In this document: piece after piece, positions 40,181-49,172 of the stretch
Numbering within the stretch: position 1 is the first letter of the stretch
How the letters are laid out: every line of letters begins with the position of its first letter
Assembly (NCBI GenBank): GCA_006218045.1
Contig: VBWB01000016.1
Location: forward strand, 62,001 to 126,000
Origin: Stygiobacter sp.
GTDB lineage: Bacteria; Pseudomonadota; Alphaproteobacteria; Rhodospirillales; Magnetospirillaceae
DNA: 64,000 nucleotides
Reading direction: 5' to 3'
Translations under genes and position numbers: made by a program
The notes under the pieces: model-generated
What the model saw: only the letters and a program-made list of their open reading frames with translations
Told to the model about the DNA's origin: nothing
The model's database searches: none

Positions 40181-41104
40181 ATGAGTGCGGATGCGATTGG
40201 TAGCATAGCCCTGGTCGGCTATGGCGAAGTGGGGACCATCCTGGCCGAGGATCTGGTCAAGCAGGGACTGACGGTGTCGGCCTGGGACCTGAAGCTGCGC
40301 ACCCACCCCGGGGACGAAGCGGCGGTGCGCATGCACCGACACGCCGAGGCCAACGGCGTGCGGCTGTGCGATGGTCCGGCCCGGGCCTTGGCCGGGGCGC
40401 ACCTGGTCATCAGCGTCGTCACCGCCAGCCAAACCCTGTCGGCGGCCAGCGAATGCGCCCCGTTGCTGGAGCCGGGTGCCCTGTTCCTGGATTGCAACTC
40501 GGCCTCGCCGGGGGCCAAGCAATCCTGCGCCCGCACGGTCGAGGATAGCGGTGGGCGCTATGTCGAGGCGGCGGTGATGACCTCGGTGCCGCCGTTCCGC
40601 ATCCAGGTTCCCATGCTGCTGGGCGGCGCCTGGGCCGACCACGCCCTGCCCGCCCTGACCGCGCTCGGCTTCAAGGCGGACGTCGCCTCGGACAAGGTGG
40701 GGGTGGCCTCCGCCACCAAGATGTGCCGATCCATCATGATCAAGGGTCTGGAGGCCATGGTCATCGAAAGCTTTACCACCGCGCGGGCCTACGGCGTCGA
40801 GGATGCGGTGATCCAGTCGCTGGTCCGCACCTTCCCCGGCCTGGATTGGGAAAAGGAGGGCAGCTACTTCTTCCACCGCGTGCTGCTGCACGGTCGCCGC
40901 CGGGCCGAGGAAATGCGCGAGGTGGTCGCCACCGTGCGCGAGGCCGGGCTCGACGGCTGGATCGCGGGCGCCGCCGCCGACCGCGACGATTGGATGGCCG
41001 ATCTCGCCGATGCCCATGATCTGCGCCAAACCCATCCGGGCATCGAGGATTGGCGCGGCCTCTCCGACCATTTGCTGGCCCTGCTCAAGGCCAAGGAGAA
41101 CTGA
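40181..41104 (+). CDS. NAD(P)-binding dehydrogenase with C-terminal DUF1932
   Basis: 307 aa. N-terminal Rossmann motif [18 protein letters not shown] of the 6-phosphogluconate/hydroxyisobutyrate dehydrogenase superfamily; the C-terminal part ([19 protein letters not shown]) is DUF1932. It lies 11 nt after the aldolase and 1 nt before a chemoreceptor, so it belongs to the gallate operon. It is not needed for the known pathway and is unrelated to the LigC dehydrogenase at 50178. It may process a modified aromatic or a side product; substrate unknown. Confidence 0.8.
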   Translation: MSADAIGSIALVGYGEVGTILAEDLVKQGLTVSAWDLKLRTHPGDEAAVRMHRHAEANGVRLCDGPARALAGAHLVISVVTASQTLSAASECAPLLEPGALFLDCNSASPGAKQSCARTVEDSGGRYVEAAVMTSVPPFRIQVPMLLGGAWADHALPALTALGFKADVASDKVGVASATKMCRSIMIKGLEAMVIESFTTARAYGVEDAVIQSLVRTFPGLDWEKEGSYFFHRVLLHGRRRAEEMREVVATVREAGLDGWIAGAAADRDDWMADLADAHDLRQTHPGIEDWRGLSDHLLALLKAKEN

Positions 41105-41105
41105 C

Positions 41106-42818
41106 ATGCCGGCGGCTTGGTTCGATGATCGTCCGGTGCTGTTCAAGGTCGCCGCCGCTCCCGTCATCGGCCTGCTGTGCCTTGTTGCGGTGGGCATCGG
41201 CATGTATTTCACCATCGACCGCCTGAACCATCTGCGCCAGGACATCCGCGACGGCGCCTTCACCCCCTACCAGCAGGCGGCGCAGGTGCAAAATGCCGCG
41301 CTGGATCTCTATGCCCAGATGTTCCGCGTCGCCACCCTTGCCGCCTCGGGCAATGGCGGATTGGGCAGCGAGGCCGATTTGCTCAACGTCCAGGCCGACC
41401 GTCTGGCGGCACTGCGCGACCTCGCCCCGGTCAACGTGCGCAGCGACCTTGATTCCTATATTTCCGCTGCCCGCGACGTCATCAAGGCACTGCGCAGCGA
41501 CCCGTCGCTGGCGCTCATCCTGATGAGTTCGGCGGAATTCGCCTATACCGGCCTTGCCTCGGGCCTGGGCGATGCCACCGCCAGGGCCGAACGCCAGGGC
41601 CAGCACCTGTACGATCAGGCGGCGCGTGAAAGCCGCTTGGCCGTTCAAGTCTTCGCCCTGGGCATCGGTGCATTCGTCGTCGGCGGCATGGTGGTCACCA
41701 TCATCCTGAGCCGCGCCATCAGCCGCCCGATCCTCGCCATGACCCGTGCCATGGGCGAATTGGCCTCGGGCAATCTGCGCATCAATCTGGACGCCCATCG
41801 CCGCCGCGACGAAATCGGTGCCATGGCCCAAGCCATGGTGGTGTTCCGCGACGCGTTGGCTACGGCCGAGGACATGCGCCGCGACCAGGACCACCAGACC
41901 CAACGGCGCGAACAGCGCAGCCGCGACCTCGACAAGGCCATGGACGAATTCCAGACCCGGATCGGCGGAATCGTCGCCAGCGTCACCCGTGCCGCCGAGA
42001 CGTTGCAGACCGATTCCAGCGTGATGCTGGAAGAGTCCGAACGCACCCGCGCCCACACCCTGGCGGGTGGCGAGGAAGCCCGGCGCACCGCCGGCAACGT
42101 CGACACCGTCGCCGCCGCCACCGCCGAATTGTCGGCCTCCATCGACGAAATCGACCGCCGCATGCGGGAAACCGCCCTGGTGTCCGAGGACGCCGCCCAC
42201 GCCGCCGGCGAAGCCGGCACCGCCATGCGCAAGGTGGTCGAAACCTCACGCGACATCGAAGCGGTGCTGCGCATGATCTCGATGATCGCCGGCCAGACCA
42301 ACCTGTTGGCCTTGAACGCCACCATCGAGGCGGCCCGCGCCGGTGAGGCCGGCAAGGGCTTCGCCGTGGTCGCCGACGAGGTCAAGCACCTGGCCAACCG
42401 CACCGCCACCGCCACCCAGGAAATCGCCACGCAAATGTCCACCCTGCGCGAGGTCACCGACGGCGCTTCGCTGGCGGTGGACGGCATCGTCCAGGTGGTG
42501 GGGCGCATCGGCGCCATGGCTCGGGACATGACCCACGCCGTCGAGCAGCAAGGCGCCGCCACCCGCGAGATCGCCCAAGGCGCCGAAGCCGCCGCCCAGG
42601 GCACCCGGGGCGTGGATGCCGCCATGGATTCGGTGGCCGGCGCCACCCAGGCCAACCGCGACACCGCCCGGTCGGTGCTGGCCTCGGCCCGCCTGCTCAA
42701 CGACCAGGCCGAGCAATTGCGTGACGAGATCGAATCCTTCCTGGCCCAGGTGGCCGACACCGGCCTGCGTTCCGCCGACCAACCCTTCATCGACCGCGCC
42801 ACCGCCGGCCTGGGTTAG
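41106..42818 (+). CDS. Methyl-accepting chemotaxis protein
   Basis: 570 aa. Membrane segment at residues ~12-35, a helical periplasmic sensor region (~40-185), second membrane segment ([20 protein letters not shown]), HAMP ([18 protein letters not shown]) and a signalling domain with the hairpin tip [22 protein letters not shown] 41106 is one base after the preceding gene's stop. Last gene of the gallate operon, so it probably mediates taxis toward the substrate or a related aromatic acid. No CheW-pentapeptide tail is visible. Confidence 0.9.
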   Translation: MPAAWFDDRPVLFKVAAAPVIGLLCLVAVGIGMYFTIDRLNHLRQDIRDGAFTPYQQAAQVQNAALDLYAQMFRVATLAASGNGGLGSEADLLNVQADRLAALRDLAPVNVRSDLDSYISAARDVIKALRSDPSLALILMSSAEFAYTGLASGLGDATARAERQGQHLYDQAARESRLAVQVFALGIGAFVVGGMVVTIILSRAISRPILAMTRAMGELASGNLRINLDAHRRRDEIGAMAQAMVVFRDALATAEDMRRDQDHQTQRREQRSRDLDKAMDEFQTRIGGIVASVTRAAETLQTDSSVMLEESERTRAHTLAGGEEARRTAGNVDTVAAATAELSASIDEIDRRMRETALVSEDAAHAAGEAGTAMRKVVETSRDIEAVLRMISMIAGQTNLLALNATIEAARAGEAGKGFAVVADEVKHLANRTATATQEIATQMSTLREVTDGASLAVDGIVQVVGRIGAMARDMTHAVEQQGAATREIAQGAEAAAQGTRGVDAAMDSVAGATQANRDTARSVLASARLLNDQAEQLRDEIESFLAQVADTGLRSADQPFIDRATAGLG

Positions 42819-42841
42819 CGTATCGCCGAACAACAAGAGCC

Positions 42842-42906
42842 ATCACAGGATTAGAACGATACTTCACGAATGGGCAACGCGGTTTTTCCCAGCCCGGGAC
42901 TATACT
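42842..42906 (+). promoter_or_regulatory. Shared 36-bp activator element, copy 3, with -10 box (dctP promoter)
   Basis: Element 42842-42877: ATCACAGG, ATTAGAA, CGATAC, then TTCACGAATGGGCAA. The -10-like TATACT is at 42901-42906, again 24 nt downstream. It drives the intact dctP at 42980. No terminator is visible between the chemoreceptor stop and this promoter, so read-through is also possible. Confidence 0.75.
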
Positions 42907-42979
42907 TCGATCACAAAATAGAAACGCCCGGGGACACTGTCCCAAGAGGCGGCGGACAACAAACCAAGGAGGAGATTTC

Positions 42980-44011
42980 ATGTACAGGAGAATGCTGGGA
43001 ATCGCCGTGGCGGCGACCCTGTTCGGTGGGGTTTCCACCGTCAACGCGCAGGACGTCACCTTGAAGGTCCACCACTTCCTGGGACCACAGGCGCCCCAGC
43101 ACGCCAAGGTGCTGGTGCCTTGGTGTGACAGGCTGGACAAGGAATCCGGCGGCAAGCTGAAGTGCCAAATCTATCCGGCCATGCAATTGGGCGGCACACC
43201 ACCGCAGCTTTACGACCAAGCCAAGGATGGCGTCGCCGACATCATCTTCACGCTGGCCGGCTATGCCGCCAACCGCTTCCCCCGCATGGAAGTGTTCGAG
43301 TTGCCCTTCATGATGACCAATGCCGAGGCCACCAGCCGCGCCGTCTGGGATTATTATGAAGCCAACGCCAAGGATGAGTTGAAGGAAACCCACCTGCTGG
43401 CGGCCTTCGTCCATGGTCCGGGCAATATTTACACCGCCAAGAAGAAGATCGAGAGCCTGGCCGATTTCCGTGGCCTGAAGCTGCGTGCGCCCACCCGCCA
43501 GACCAACAAGATGTTGGCCATGATGGGCGCTACCCCGGTGGGCATGCCGGTGCCGGCAGTGCCCGAGGCGCTGTCCAAGGGCGTCATCGATGGCGCCGTC
43601 ATTCCCCACGAAGTGGCGCCGTCCATCAAGATGGACGAACTGGCCAAGTTCGCCGCCGAGACCGACCGCAGCTTCAACGCCCTTTACACCGCCGTCTTCC
43701 TGGTAAGCATGAACCAGGCCAAATACGATTCCCTGCCCGCCGACCTGAAGAAGGTGTTGGACGCCAATTCCGGCGGCGAGGTCTCGGGTCTGTTCGGTCG
43801 CACCATGTCGGAAGCCGACGCGGCGGGCCGTGAAAAGCTGGTGGCCGGCGGCGTCGCCATCAACACCATCCCGGTGGCCGAATTGCAGAAGTGGCAGACC
43901 GCCTCCGCCGAACTGGACAACCAGTGGGCCAAGGACATGGACGGCAAGGGCGCCGACGGCAAGGCCCTGGTCAAGGCCGCCCAGGACCTGATCAGGAAGT
44001 ACACCAAGTAA
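42980..44011 (+). CDS. dctP: TRAP transporter substrate-binding protein (DctP)
   Basis: 343 aa with signal peptide (RRMLGIAVAATLFGGVSTVNA) and the DctP body: GQTN-type carboxylate-binding region LKLRAPTRQTNKMLAMMG with its conserved Arg, then GMPVPAVPEALSKGVIDGAV. No permease genes adjoin it. The matching dctQM lie at 34017-35851 behind a dctP stub, and both loci carry the same promoter element, so this protein very likely serves that permease. Confidence 0.92.
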   Translation: MYRRMLGIAVAATLFGGVSTVNAQDVTLKVHHFLGPQAPQHAKVLVPWCDRLDKESGGKLKCQIYPAMQLGGTPPQLYDQAKDGVADIIFTLAGYAANRFPRMEVFELPFMMTNAEATSRAVWDYYEANAKDELKETHLLAAFVHGPGNIYTAKKKIESLADFRGLKLRAPTRQTNKMLAMMGATPVGMPVPAVPEALSKGVIDGAVIPHEVAPSIKMDELAKFAAETDRSFNALYTAVFLVSMNQAKYDSLPADLKKVLDANSGGEVSGLFGRTMSEADAAGREKLVAGGVAINTIPVAELQKWQTASAELDNQWAKDMDGKGADGKALVKAAQDLIRKYTK

Positions 44012-44034
44012 CAGTGCCCCCCACATACGACAAA

Positions 44035-44066
44035 GGCCCGGAACCCCAAGGTTCCGGGCCTTTTTT
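44035..44066. terminator. Intrinsic terminator between dctP and the reductase gene
   Basis: GGCCCGGAACC (44035-44045), loop CCAA, GGTTCCGGGCC (44050-44060), then TTTTTT. It serves dctP on the + strand and may also help stop the convergent P450-system transcript. Confidence 0.93.
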
Positions 44067-44071
44067 GTGCT

Positions 44072-45292
44072 TCAGCCCAACAGCGAATTCAGCTTGAAGC
44101 CTTCGTCCGCCGCCTGTTCCGGGCTGGGCGAAATCCCCGCCGCCAGCAGCTTGCGACCGACGATATGGTCGGCGGCCTTGTTGACCGAATCCACCGCCCG
44201 CAAGCAGCCGCCCCGGTAATGGAACAGCGAGAACTTGTCGACCGCCATGTCGCCGCGCCGGACCACACTGTCGCACCCCATGGTCAGGCCGACCATCTGT
44301 AGCTTCAATTCGTACTGATCCGACCAGAACCACGGTACCGTGCCATAGGGCTTGTCGTGGCCCAGGATGGTGGCGGCGACGCACCGTCCCTGGTCGGCGG
44401 CGTTCTGCACCGATTCCAGACGCACCCGGCTGGCGGCGAAGGGATGGTCGAAGACGGCGCAATCGCCGGCGGCGAAGATATCGGGATCGTTGGTGCGGCA
44501 ATATTGGTCGACGACGATGCCGTTGTCGCAGACGATGCCGCAATCCTCGGCCAGTTCCACATTGGGGAGCACGCCGATACCGACCACCACCAGATCGGCG
44601 GCGTGAACGGCGCCGTCGGCGCAGACCACCCGCTGGACCCGGCCCTCGCCTTCCACGGCGGCGACCACCGCCCCACACTGGATGACGACACCCCGTCCCC
44701 GATGGAAGGCCGTGAAATAATCGGACAGCACCGGATGGACGACGCGGCCCATGATGCGAGGCGCGGCTTCCAGCACCGTCACCGCCTTACCCAGCTTGCG
44801 GGCGACAGCGGCGAATTCCAGCCCGATGAAGCCGGCACCGATCACCACCACTTGCGCGGCCCGCCCCAGGGCTTCGCCGATGCGGTCGACGTCGTCCAGG
44901 GTCTTCAGGGTGAACACCCCGGCCAAATCGGCGCCGGGCACCGTCAGGTTGCGCACCCGGCTGCCGGTGGCAAGGACCAGCTTGTCATAAGCCAGCGATC
45001 CGCCATCGTCCAGACGCACGCGCTTGCCGGAACGATCGATGGCTTGGACGGATCGACCTCGCCGCAGGTCGATGCCATGCTGGGCATAATAATCGGCGGT
45101 GCGGAACAGGATGCGCATGCCGTCGGTCTCACCCAGCAGATAGGCCTTGGACAAGGGCGGGCGCTGATAGGGCGGATGGGGCTCGGCGCCGACCAGGGTG
45201 ATGGGACCGTCATGGCCCTCTTGGCGCAGGGATTCGACGGTCTGATAGCCCGCCTGACCGGCACCGACGACGACGATCGCCGGCGCCGTCAA
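44072..45292 (-). CDS. FAD-dependent ferredoxin reductase (P450 electron transfer)
   Basis: 406 aa, putidaredoxin-reductase type: FAD motif VVVGAGQAGYQTVESLRQ, NAD motif VVVIGAGFIGLEFAAVAR, and FAAGDCAVFDHPF near the FAD flavin end. TTG 45292 overlaps the ferredoxin stop. With the ferredoxin and P450 genes it forms a complete class I P450 electron chain from NAD(P)H. Confidence 0.9.
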   Translation of the reverse strand: MTAPAIVVVGAGQAGYQTVESLRQEGHDGPITLVGAEPHPPYQRPPLSKAYLLGETDGMRILFRTADYYAQHGIDLRRGRSVQAIDRSGKRVRLDDGGSLAYDKLVLATGSRVRNLTVPGADLAGVFTLKTLDDVDRIGEALGRAAQVVVIGAGFIGLEFAAVARKLGKAVTVLEAAPRIMGRVVHPVLSDYFTAFHRGRGVVIQCGAVVAAVEGEGRVQRVVCADGAVHAADLVVVGIGVLPNVELAEDCGIVCDNGIVVDQYCRTNDPDIFAAGDCAVFDHPFAASRVRLESVQNAADQGRCVAATILGHDKPYGTVPWFWSDQYELKLQMVGLTMGCDSVVRRGDMAVDKFSLFHYRGGCLRAVDSVNKAADHIVGRKLLAAGISPSPEQAADEGFKLNSLLG

Positions 45293-45612
45293 CTTTGCGT
45301 TTCCGGCAAACGCACGACGATGCCGTCAAGTTCCGGCATGGCCTTGATCTGGCACCCCAACCGGCTGTTGGCTTGGCGCGGCGAAGACGTGCATTCCAGC
45401 ATTTCCGCCTCGGTCTCGCTGGGCGGGTCCAGCTTGTCGAGAAAGCTCTCGTCCACATAGACGTGGCAGGTGGCGCAGCCGCACGAGCCGCCGCATTCGC
45501 CCTCGATGCCGTTGATGCCGTTCAAGGTGGCGCCCTGCATCAGGGTCCAGCCGGCCGGCAGTTCGACCCGGTGTTCGGTGCCGTCATGTTCGATATAGGT
45601 GACGGTGGGCAT
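45289..45612 (-). CDS. [2Fe-2S] ferredoxin, adrenodoxin/putidaredoxin type
   Basis: 107 aa. Cluster ligands in GECGGSCGCATCHVYV plus the distant Cys in SRLGCQIK. Starts at ATG 45612 after GGGAGG. Carries electrons from the overlapping reductase to the P450 encoded 82 bp upstream. A GC-rich hairpin (GCCGGCCC / GGGCCGGC, 45650-45677) sits between the P450 and this gene and may tune their relative expression. Confidence 0.93.
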   Translation of the reverse strand: MPTVTYIEHDGTEHRVELPAGWTLMQGATLNGINGIEGECGGSCGCATCHVYVDESFLDKLDPPSETEAEMLECTSSPRQANSRLGCQIKAMPELDGIVVRLPETQS

Positions 45613-45694
45613 GGGTGATCCTCCCTTTTGCTGTTCTTCCATGGATAAGGCCGGCCCTCTGGCGACAGGGGGCCGGCATGGATCAGAGATGGGC

Positions 45695-46858
45695 TCACCC
45701 CACCGCCAGATCCAACCTCATCGGGCTGCGGAAGTTGGATGACGGCACCCAGGGCAGATGCTCCTGCACGCGGGTGAAGTCGGGATAGCGCTTCAGCAAT
45801 TCCTCGAAGGCGATCTTACAGGCCATCCGAGCGATGGAGGTGCCCAGGCAGGCATGAACGCCGCCGCCGAAACCCAGATGGCCACGCGGCTTGCGGGCGA
45901 TGTCGAAGATGTCGGGATTCTCGAACTGGCGTTCGTCACGATTGCCCGCGCCATAGGCCAGCATGACGAAGTCGCCCGCCTTCATGAGCTGGCCATGGGC
46001 TTCCACATCGCGGGTCAGGCAACGGCGGAAACGCTGGGCCGAGGTGTTGAAACGCAGCGATTCCTCCATGGCGTCGGGGATCAGCGACGGGTCCAGAGCC
46101 AGGGCGCGCCGCGCGTCGGCGTGGTCGGCCAGGTTCAGCCCCATCACGCTCATGAAGCCCGACAGCGATTCGATACCGGCCATGATCAAGGTGGTAACGG
46201 TCAGTTGGATTTCCCTGTCCTTCAATTGCTCGCCGTCGATCTCGGCGGTAATGAAGTTGGACAGCAGATCCTCGCCCGGGTTCTTCTTGCGCTCGGCCAC
46301 CAGATTGGCGGCAAAATCGGCCATCCATTCATAGGCGGCGATGTGTTCCGGGCTTTTCTTGCGCGTCGCCGGGTCGGTCTGCACCATCAGCACCGCCTTG
46401 TCGCGGACCAGGTCACGGCCTTCCTCGGGCATGGCGAACAGGTGGAACAGCAAATCCACCGTCACCTTGGACGAATAATCGCCGACGAAGTCGAACACCT
46501 TCTCGCCCGCCAGAGTGTCCAGGTGCTTGTTGCAGAACGCCTCGGTGGGGGCGATCAGATGTTCCAACGCCCGCTTGGTCACCGCCTTCTGGATCAGCGC
46601 CCGCAGCCGGTCGTGACGCGGCGGATCGGTGGTGCCCAGGGTGTTGCCGGCGCGGTTGGGCAACTCATCGACCAGATTGCCCTTGGCCGAGGAATAGATC
46701 TGCCAATCGTTCAAGGCGGTGACGATGTCGGCGTAGCGGGAATAGACCCACATGCCGGCTTCCTCGCACCAGAAACACGGATAGTCGTCGCGCAACGTCC
46801 TGTAATAGGGGAACGGGTCGGCGTCGATAGCCGGCGAATAGGGATCGAAACGAAACAT
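45695..46858 (-). CDS. Cytochrome P450 (soluble, class I)
   Basis: 387 aa, no membrane anchor. The heme loop HLGFGGGVHACLGTSIARM has the cysteine thiolate, and the ExxR pair is in EESLRF. The oxygen-activating I-helix reads IMAGIESLSGF, with Ser where most P450s have Thr. Preceded by AGGAAGGA. Divergent from an AraC-type regulator. The aromatic context suggests hydroxylation or O-demethylation of a methoxylated aromatic acid; the exact substrate cannot be read from the sequence. Confidence 0.9.
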   Translation of the reverse strand: MFRFDPYSPAIDADPFPYYRTLRDDYPCFWCEEAGMWVYSRYADIVTALNDWQIYSSAKGNLVDELPNRAGNTLGTTDPPRHDRLRALIQKAVTKRALEHLIAPTEAFCNKHLDTLAGEKVFDFVGDYSSKVTVDLLFHLFAMPEEGRDLVRDKAVLMVQTDPATRKKSPEHIAAYEWMADFAANLVAERKKNPGEDLLSNFITAEIDGEQLKDREIQLTVTTLIMAGIESLSGFMSVMGLNLADHADARRALALDPSLIPDAMEESLRFNTSAQRFRRCLTRDVEAHGQLMKAGDFVMLAYGAGNRDERQFENPDIFDIARKPRGHLGFGGGVHACLGTSIARMACKIAFEELLKRYPDFTRVQEHLPWVPSSNFRSPMRLDLAVG

Positions 46859-46909
46859 GAGACGGGTTCCTTCCTGTGGGGCGCGAACGTTGTGATCGCT
46901 CGTCTGCCC

Positions 46910-46971
46910 TGTACTTTATCTGCACCACACCCCGGCCCGGAATGGACGGGACGACGGTTTTCTTGTACTTT
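46910..46971. promoter_or_regulatory. Direct TGTACTTT repeats in the P450/AraC spacer
   Basis: Two exact TGTACTTT copies (46910-46917 and 46964-46971), 54 bp apart, in the 140-bp spacer between the divergent P450 and AraC-type genes. They could be half-sites for the AraC-type protein; this is a suggestion from position only. Confidence 0.3.
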
Positions 46972-46998
46972 CCGTTCATTGATACGAAAGGTGTCACC

Positions 46999-47913
46999 AT
47001 GACCGTCCCGCCGTCCGCCGCCAAGACCATCAGCCATTACGGCCTGTTCGGCGAAGCGGGCGACGAGGCCGATCCCGAGTTCATCCATATCGAGGACATC
47101 CGCACCCGTTCGCGCCTTTACGACTGGCGCATCACGCCGCACGCCCATCCGCGCATGTTCCAGATGGTCTACATGGTGTCGGGTGGCGGCGAGGTGTGGC
47201 TGGACGGCACCGCCCACCCCTTGACCGCACCTTGCGCCGCCTGCGTTCCCGGCGGCGTGGTGCATGCCTTTTCCTTCCAGCCGGAAACCGTGGGCTGGGT
47301 GCTGACGGTGTCGGAACTGCTGCTGATCGACGCCCGTTACCGGCGCAGCCGCAAATTGTTCGACCCGCTGGTGGGGGCACCCCGAGTGTTGGATTTCGCC
47401 GACGCCACCGAACCGGCCCAGGTGGTGGAAACCATGCTGGAACTGATGCAGCGCGAATTCAATTGGCCGCAATTGGGCCGCGGCTTCATGTGCGACTGGC
47501 TGATCCGGGTGATCTTGATGATGGCACGGCGGCAATTGGACCGCCAATCCCCCGACCCGGAAATGGCTGGCCCGCGCCGCGAGGCCTATAGCCGATTTCG
47601 TCAATTGGTCGAGGATCGTTTCCGCGACCATTGGCCGGTGGGCGATTACGCTTCGGCTTTGGCCATGACCCCGCCGCGCCTGAACCGCTTGTGCAAGGCC
47701 TTCGCCGGCAAGGGGGCGGGCGAACTGGTCCAGGATCGGCTGATCCTGGAAGCCCAGCGCCACCTGATCTACACCTCGGCCACCGCCGAGATGATCGCCT
47801 ATGAACTGGGGTTCAAGGACCCGGGCTATTTCTCACGCTTCTTCAAGCGCCGCACCGGCTTGGCTCCGGCCCGGTTCCGCCAAGCCAAACTGGCCGAACC
47901 GTTCCCCCATTGA
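46999..47913 (+). CDS. AraC-family regulator, PobR-like
   Basis: 304 aa. The N-terminal cupin sensor has PHAHPRMFQMVYMVSGGGEV; the C-terminal double helix-turn-helix has LAMTPPRLNRLCKAFAGKGA and ELGFKDPGYFSRFFKRRTGL. ATG 46999 follows GAAAGG. The sensor resembles PobR-type regulators of hydroxybenzoate metabolism. Divergent from the P450 operon, which it probably activates, and convergent with the ligAB operon across a terminator. Confidence 0.85.
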   Translation: MTVPPSAAKTISHYGLFGEAGDEADPEFIHIEDIRTRSRLYDWRITPHAHPRMFQMVYMVSGGGEVWLDGTAHPLTAPCAACVPGGVVHAFSFQPETVGWVLTVSELLLIDARYRRSRKLFDPLVGAPRVLDFADATEPAQVVETMLELMQREFNWPQLGRGFMCDWLIRVILMMARRQLDRQSPDPEMAGPRREAYSRFRQLVEDRFRDHWPVGDYASALAMTPPRLNRLCKAFAGKGAGELVQDRLILEAQRHLIYTSATAEMIAYELGFKDPGYFSRFFKRRTGLAPARFRQAKLAEPFPH

Positions 47914-47943
47914 AAAAGGCCGGGAGGGGGAAACCTCCCGGCC
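47913..47943 (-). terminator. Intrinsic terminator of the protocatechuate operon
   Basis: On the minus strand GGCCGGGAGG (47943-47934), a 6-nt loop, CCTCCCGGCC (47927-47918) and then TTTTT (47917-47913). It stops the ligI-to-ligB2 transcript before the convergent AraC gene. Confidence 0.88.
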
Positions 47944-47977
47944 GATCATCTCATCCCAATAGGCCGGTTGGCCGCTA

Positions 47978-48817
47978 TCACTCGCACGCCATGGCCAGCA
48001 GGCCGGCGGCGGTGTTGGAAATGGGGATGTGGTAGTTGCAATGGACTTGGCGCACCGTGGCCCCCAGGGCGCCGCGGCAGGTCAGCCAGTTCAGCAATTC
48101 GATGCCCTGGGTGCCGGTCTTTTCCACCAATTCGTCGTTATTGAACCGGGTCACCCAATCGGGATCGCTGACCAGTTTTTCCAGAAATTCCAGATCGAAG
48201 GCCTTGTTGATGAAACCGGCGCGGGTGCCCTCCAACTGGTGCGACAGACCGCCGGTGCCGAGGACGACGACGCGGGCGTCGGAGTCCCAGTTTTCGATGG
48301 CGCGGCCGATGGCGCGGCCGAAAGCCAGGCAGCGCTTGGCGCTGGGCAGAGGGAACTGCACGGTGTTCTGGCAGATGGGCACGGTACGGATGGGCTTTTC
48401 CAGCCGGTCGGGGAACATCAGTTCCAGCGGCAGGGTGAAAGCGTGGTCCACCAGCATTTCCTGGCAGGTGGTCAGATCGAATTCCGCCTCGATCAGGCTG
48501 TCGATCAGGTGCCATGATAAATCGAGGTCGCCGCCGAACGGTTGAACGGTGGGGATGCCCCAGCCTTCATCGGCGTTGACGTATTCAGGCGCCGCCCCAA
48601 CGGCGAAGGTGGGCATCTTGTCGAGAAAGAAGTTGAGGCCGTGGTCATTGTAGACCACCACCGCCACGTCGGGCTTCACCTCCGCCAGCCAGTCATGAAC
48701 CGGCGGGAAACCGTCGAAAAAGGGCTTCCAATAGGCATCCTGTTGCAGGTTGTTGGCCAGCGCCCGACCGATATAGGGCACATGGGTGACGTTGATGCCG
48801 CCGACGATATGGGCCAT
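47978..48817 (-). CDS. Second LigB-type extradiol dioxygenase beta subunit
   Basis: 279 aa. All catalytic positions are kept: His12 in GGINVTHVPYIG, His in VVVYNDHGLNFF, His in TGGLSHQLEGTRAG, Glu in GIELLNWLTCRGAL. ATG 48817 has GGGAGG before it and starts 1 nt after the stop of its LigA-like partner. It is distinct from the LigB at 51137 and from the gallate enzyme, so the organism has three LigB-family enzymes in 15 kb. Substrate unknown; another protocatechuate-like catechol such as 3-O-methylgallate is possible. Confidence 0.87.
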   Translation of the reverse strand: MAHIVGGINVTHVPYIGRALANNLQQDAYWKPFFDGFPPVHDWLAEVKPDVAVVVYNDHGLNFFLDKMPTFAVGAAPEYVNADEGWGIPTVQPFGGDLDLSWHLIDSLIEAEFDLTTCQEMLVDHAFTLPLELMFPDRLEKPIRTVPICQNTVQFPLPSAKRCLAFGRAIGRAIENWDSDARVVVLGTGGLSHQLEGTRAGFINKAFDLEFLEKLVSDPDWVTRFNNDELVEKTGTQGIELLNWLTCRGALGATVRQVHCNYHIPISNTAAGLLAMACE

Positions 48818-48818
48818 G

Positions 48819-49172
48819 TCAGTTCCTCCCCGCTTCAACCAGTTTGGCCATGAAGGCTTCCTTGCTCATGCCGGTCTGCTGAGCGCCGACATCCTGCATA
48901 TCCAGCTTGTAGATACCGCCCAGCTTGGCGATGTAATAGGCGTTGCCGCCGGCAGCCAGCATGGCCAGTACGTTCAGGTCCAACACCGCCTGCTTCTGTT
49001 CTTCATTCAGACCGAACTTGGCGCAATAGCCCTCGCGGTCGGCCAGGAATGCCTGGCGATTTTCCTCGGAATTGAATGAGAAGCACATTTTGTTGAGGGC
49101 ATATCCCTTGCGGGCCATATCGCCATCGAACAATGTTGTGCCCGGAATATTCAGCTTTGGTCTGGTTGACAT
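48819..49172 (-). CDS. Second LigA-type dioxygenase alpha subunit
   Basis: 117 aa, a LigA-like helical subunit: NIPGTTLFDGDMARKGYALN at the start, FSFNSEENRQAFLADREGYC, then LAAGGNAYYIAKLGGIY. Shorter than the LigA at 51984 (141 aa). ATG 49172 lies inside the end of the aldo-keto reductase gene (22-nt overlap). It forms the alpha2beta2-type dioxygenase with the LigB-like protein after it. Confidence 0.87.
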   Translation of the reverse strand: MSTRPKLNIPGTTLFDGDMARKGYALNKMCFSFNSEENRQAFLADREGYCAKFGLNEEQKQAVLDLNVLAMLAAGGNAYYIAKLGGIYKLDMQDVGAQQTGMSKEAFMAKLVEAGRN

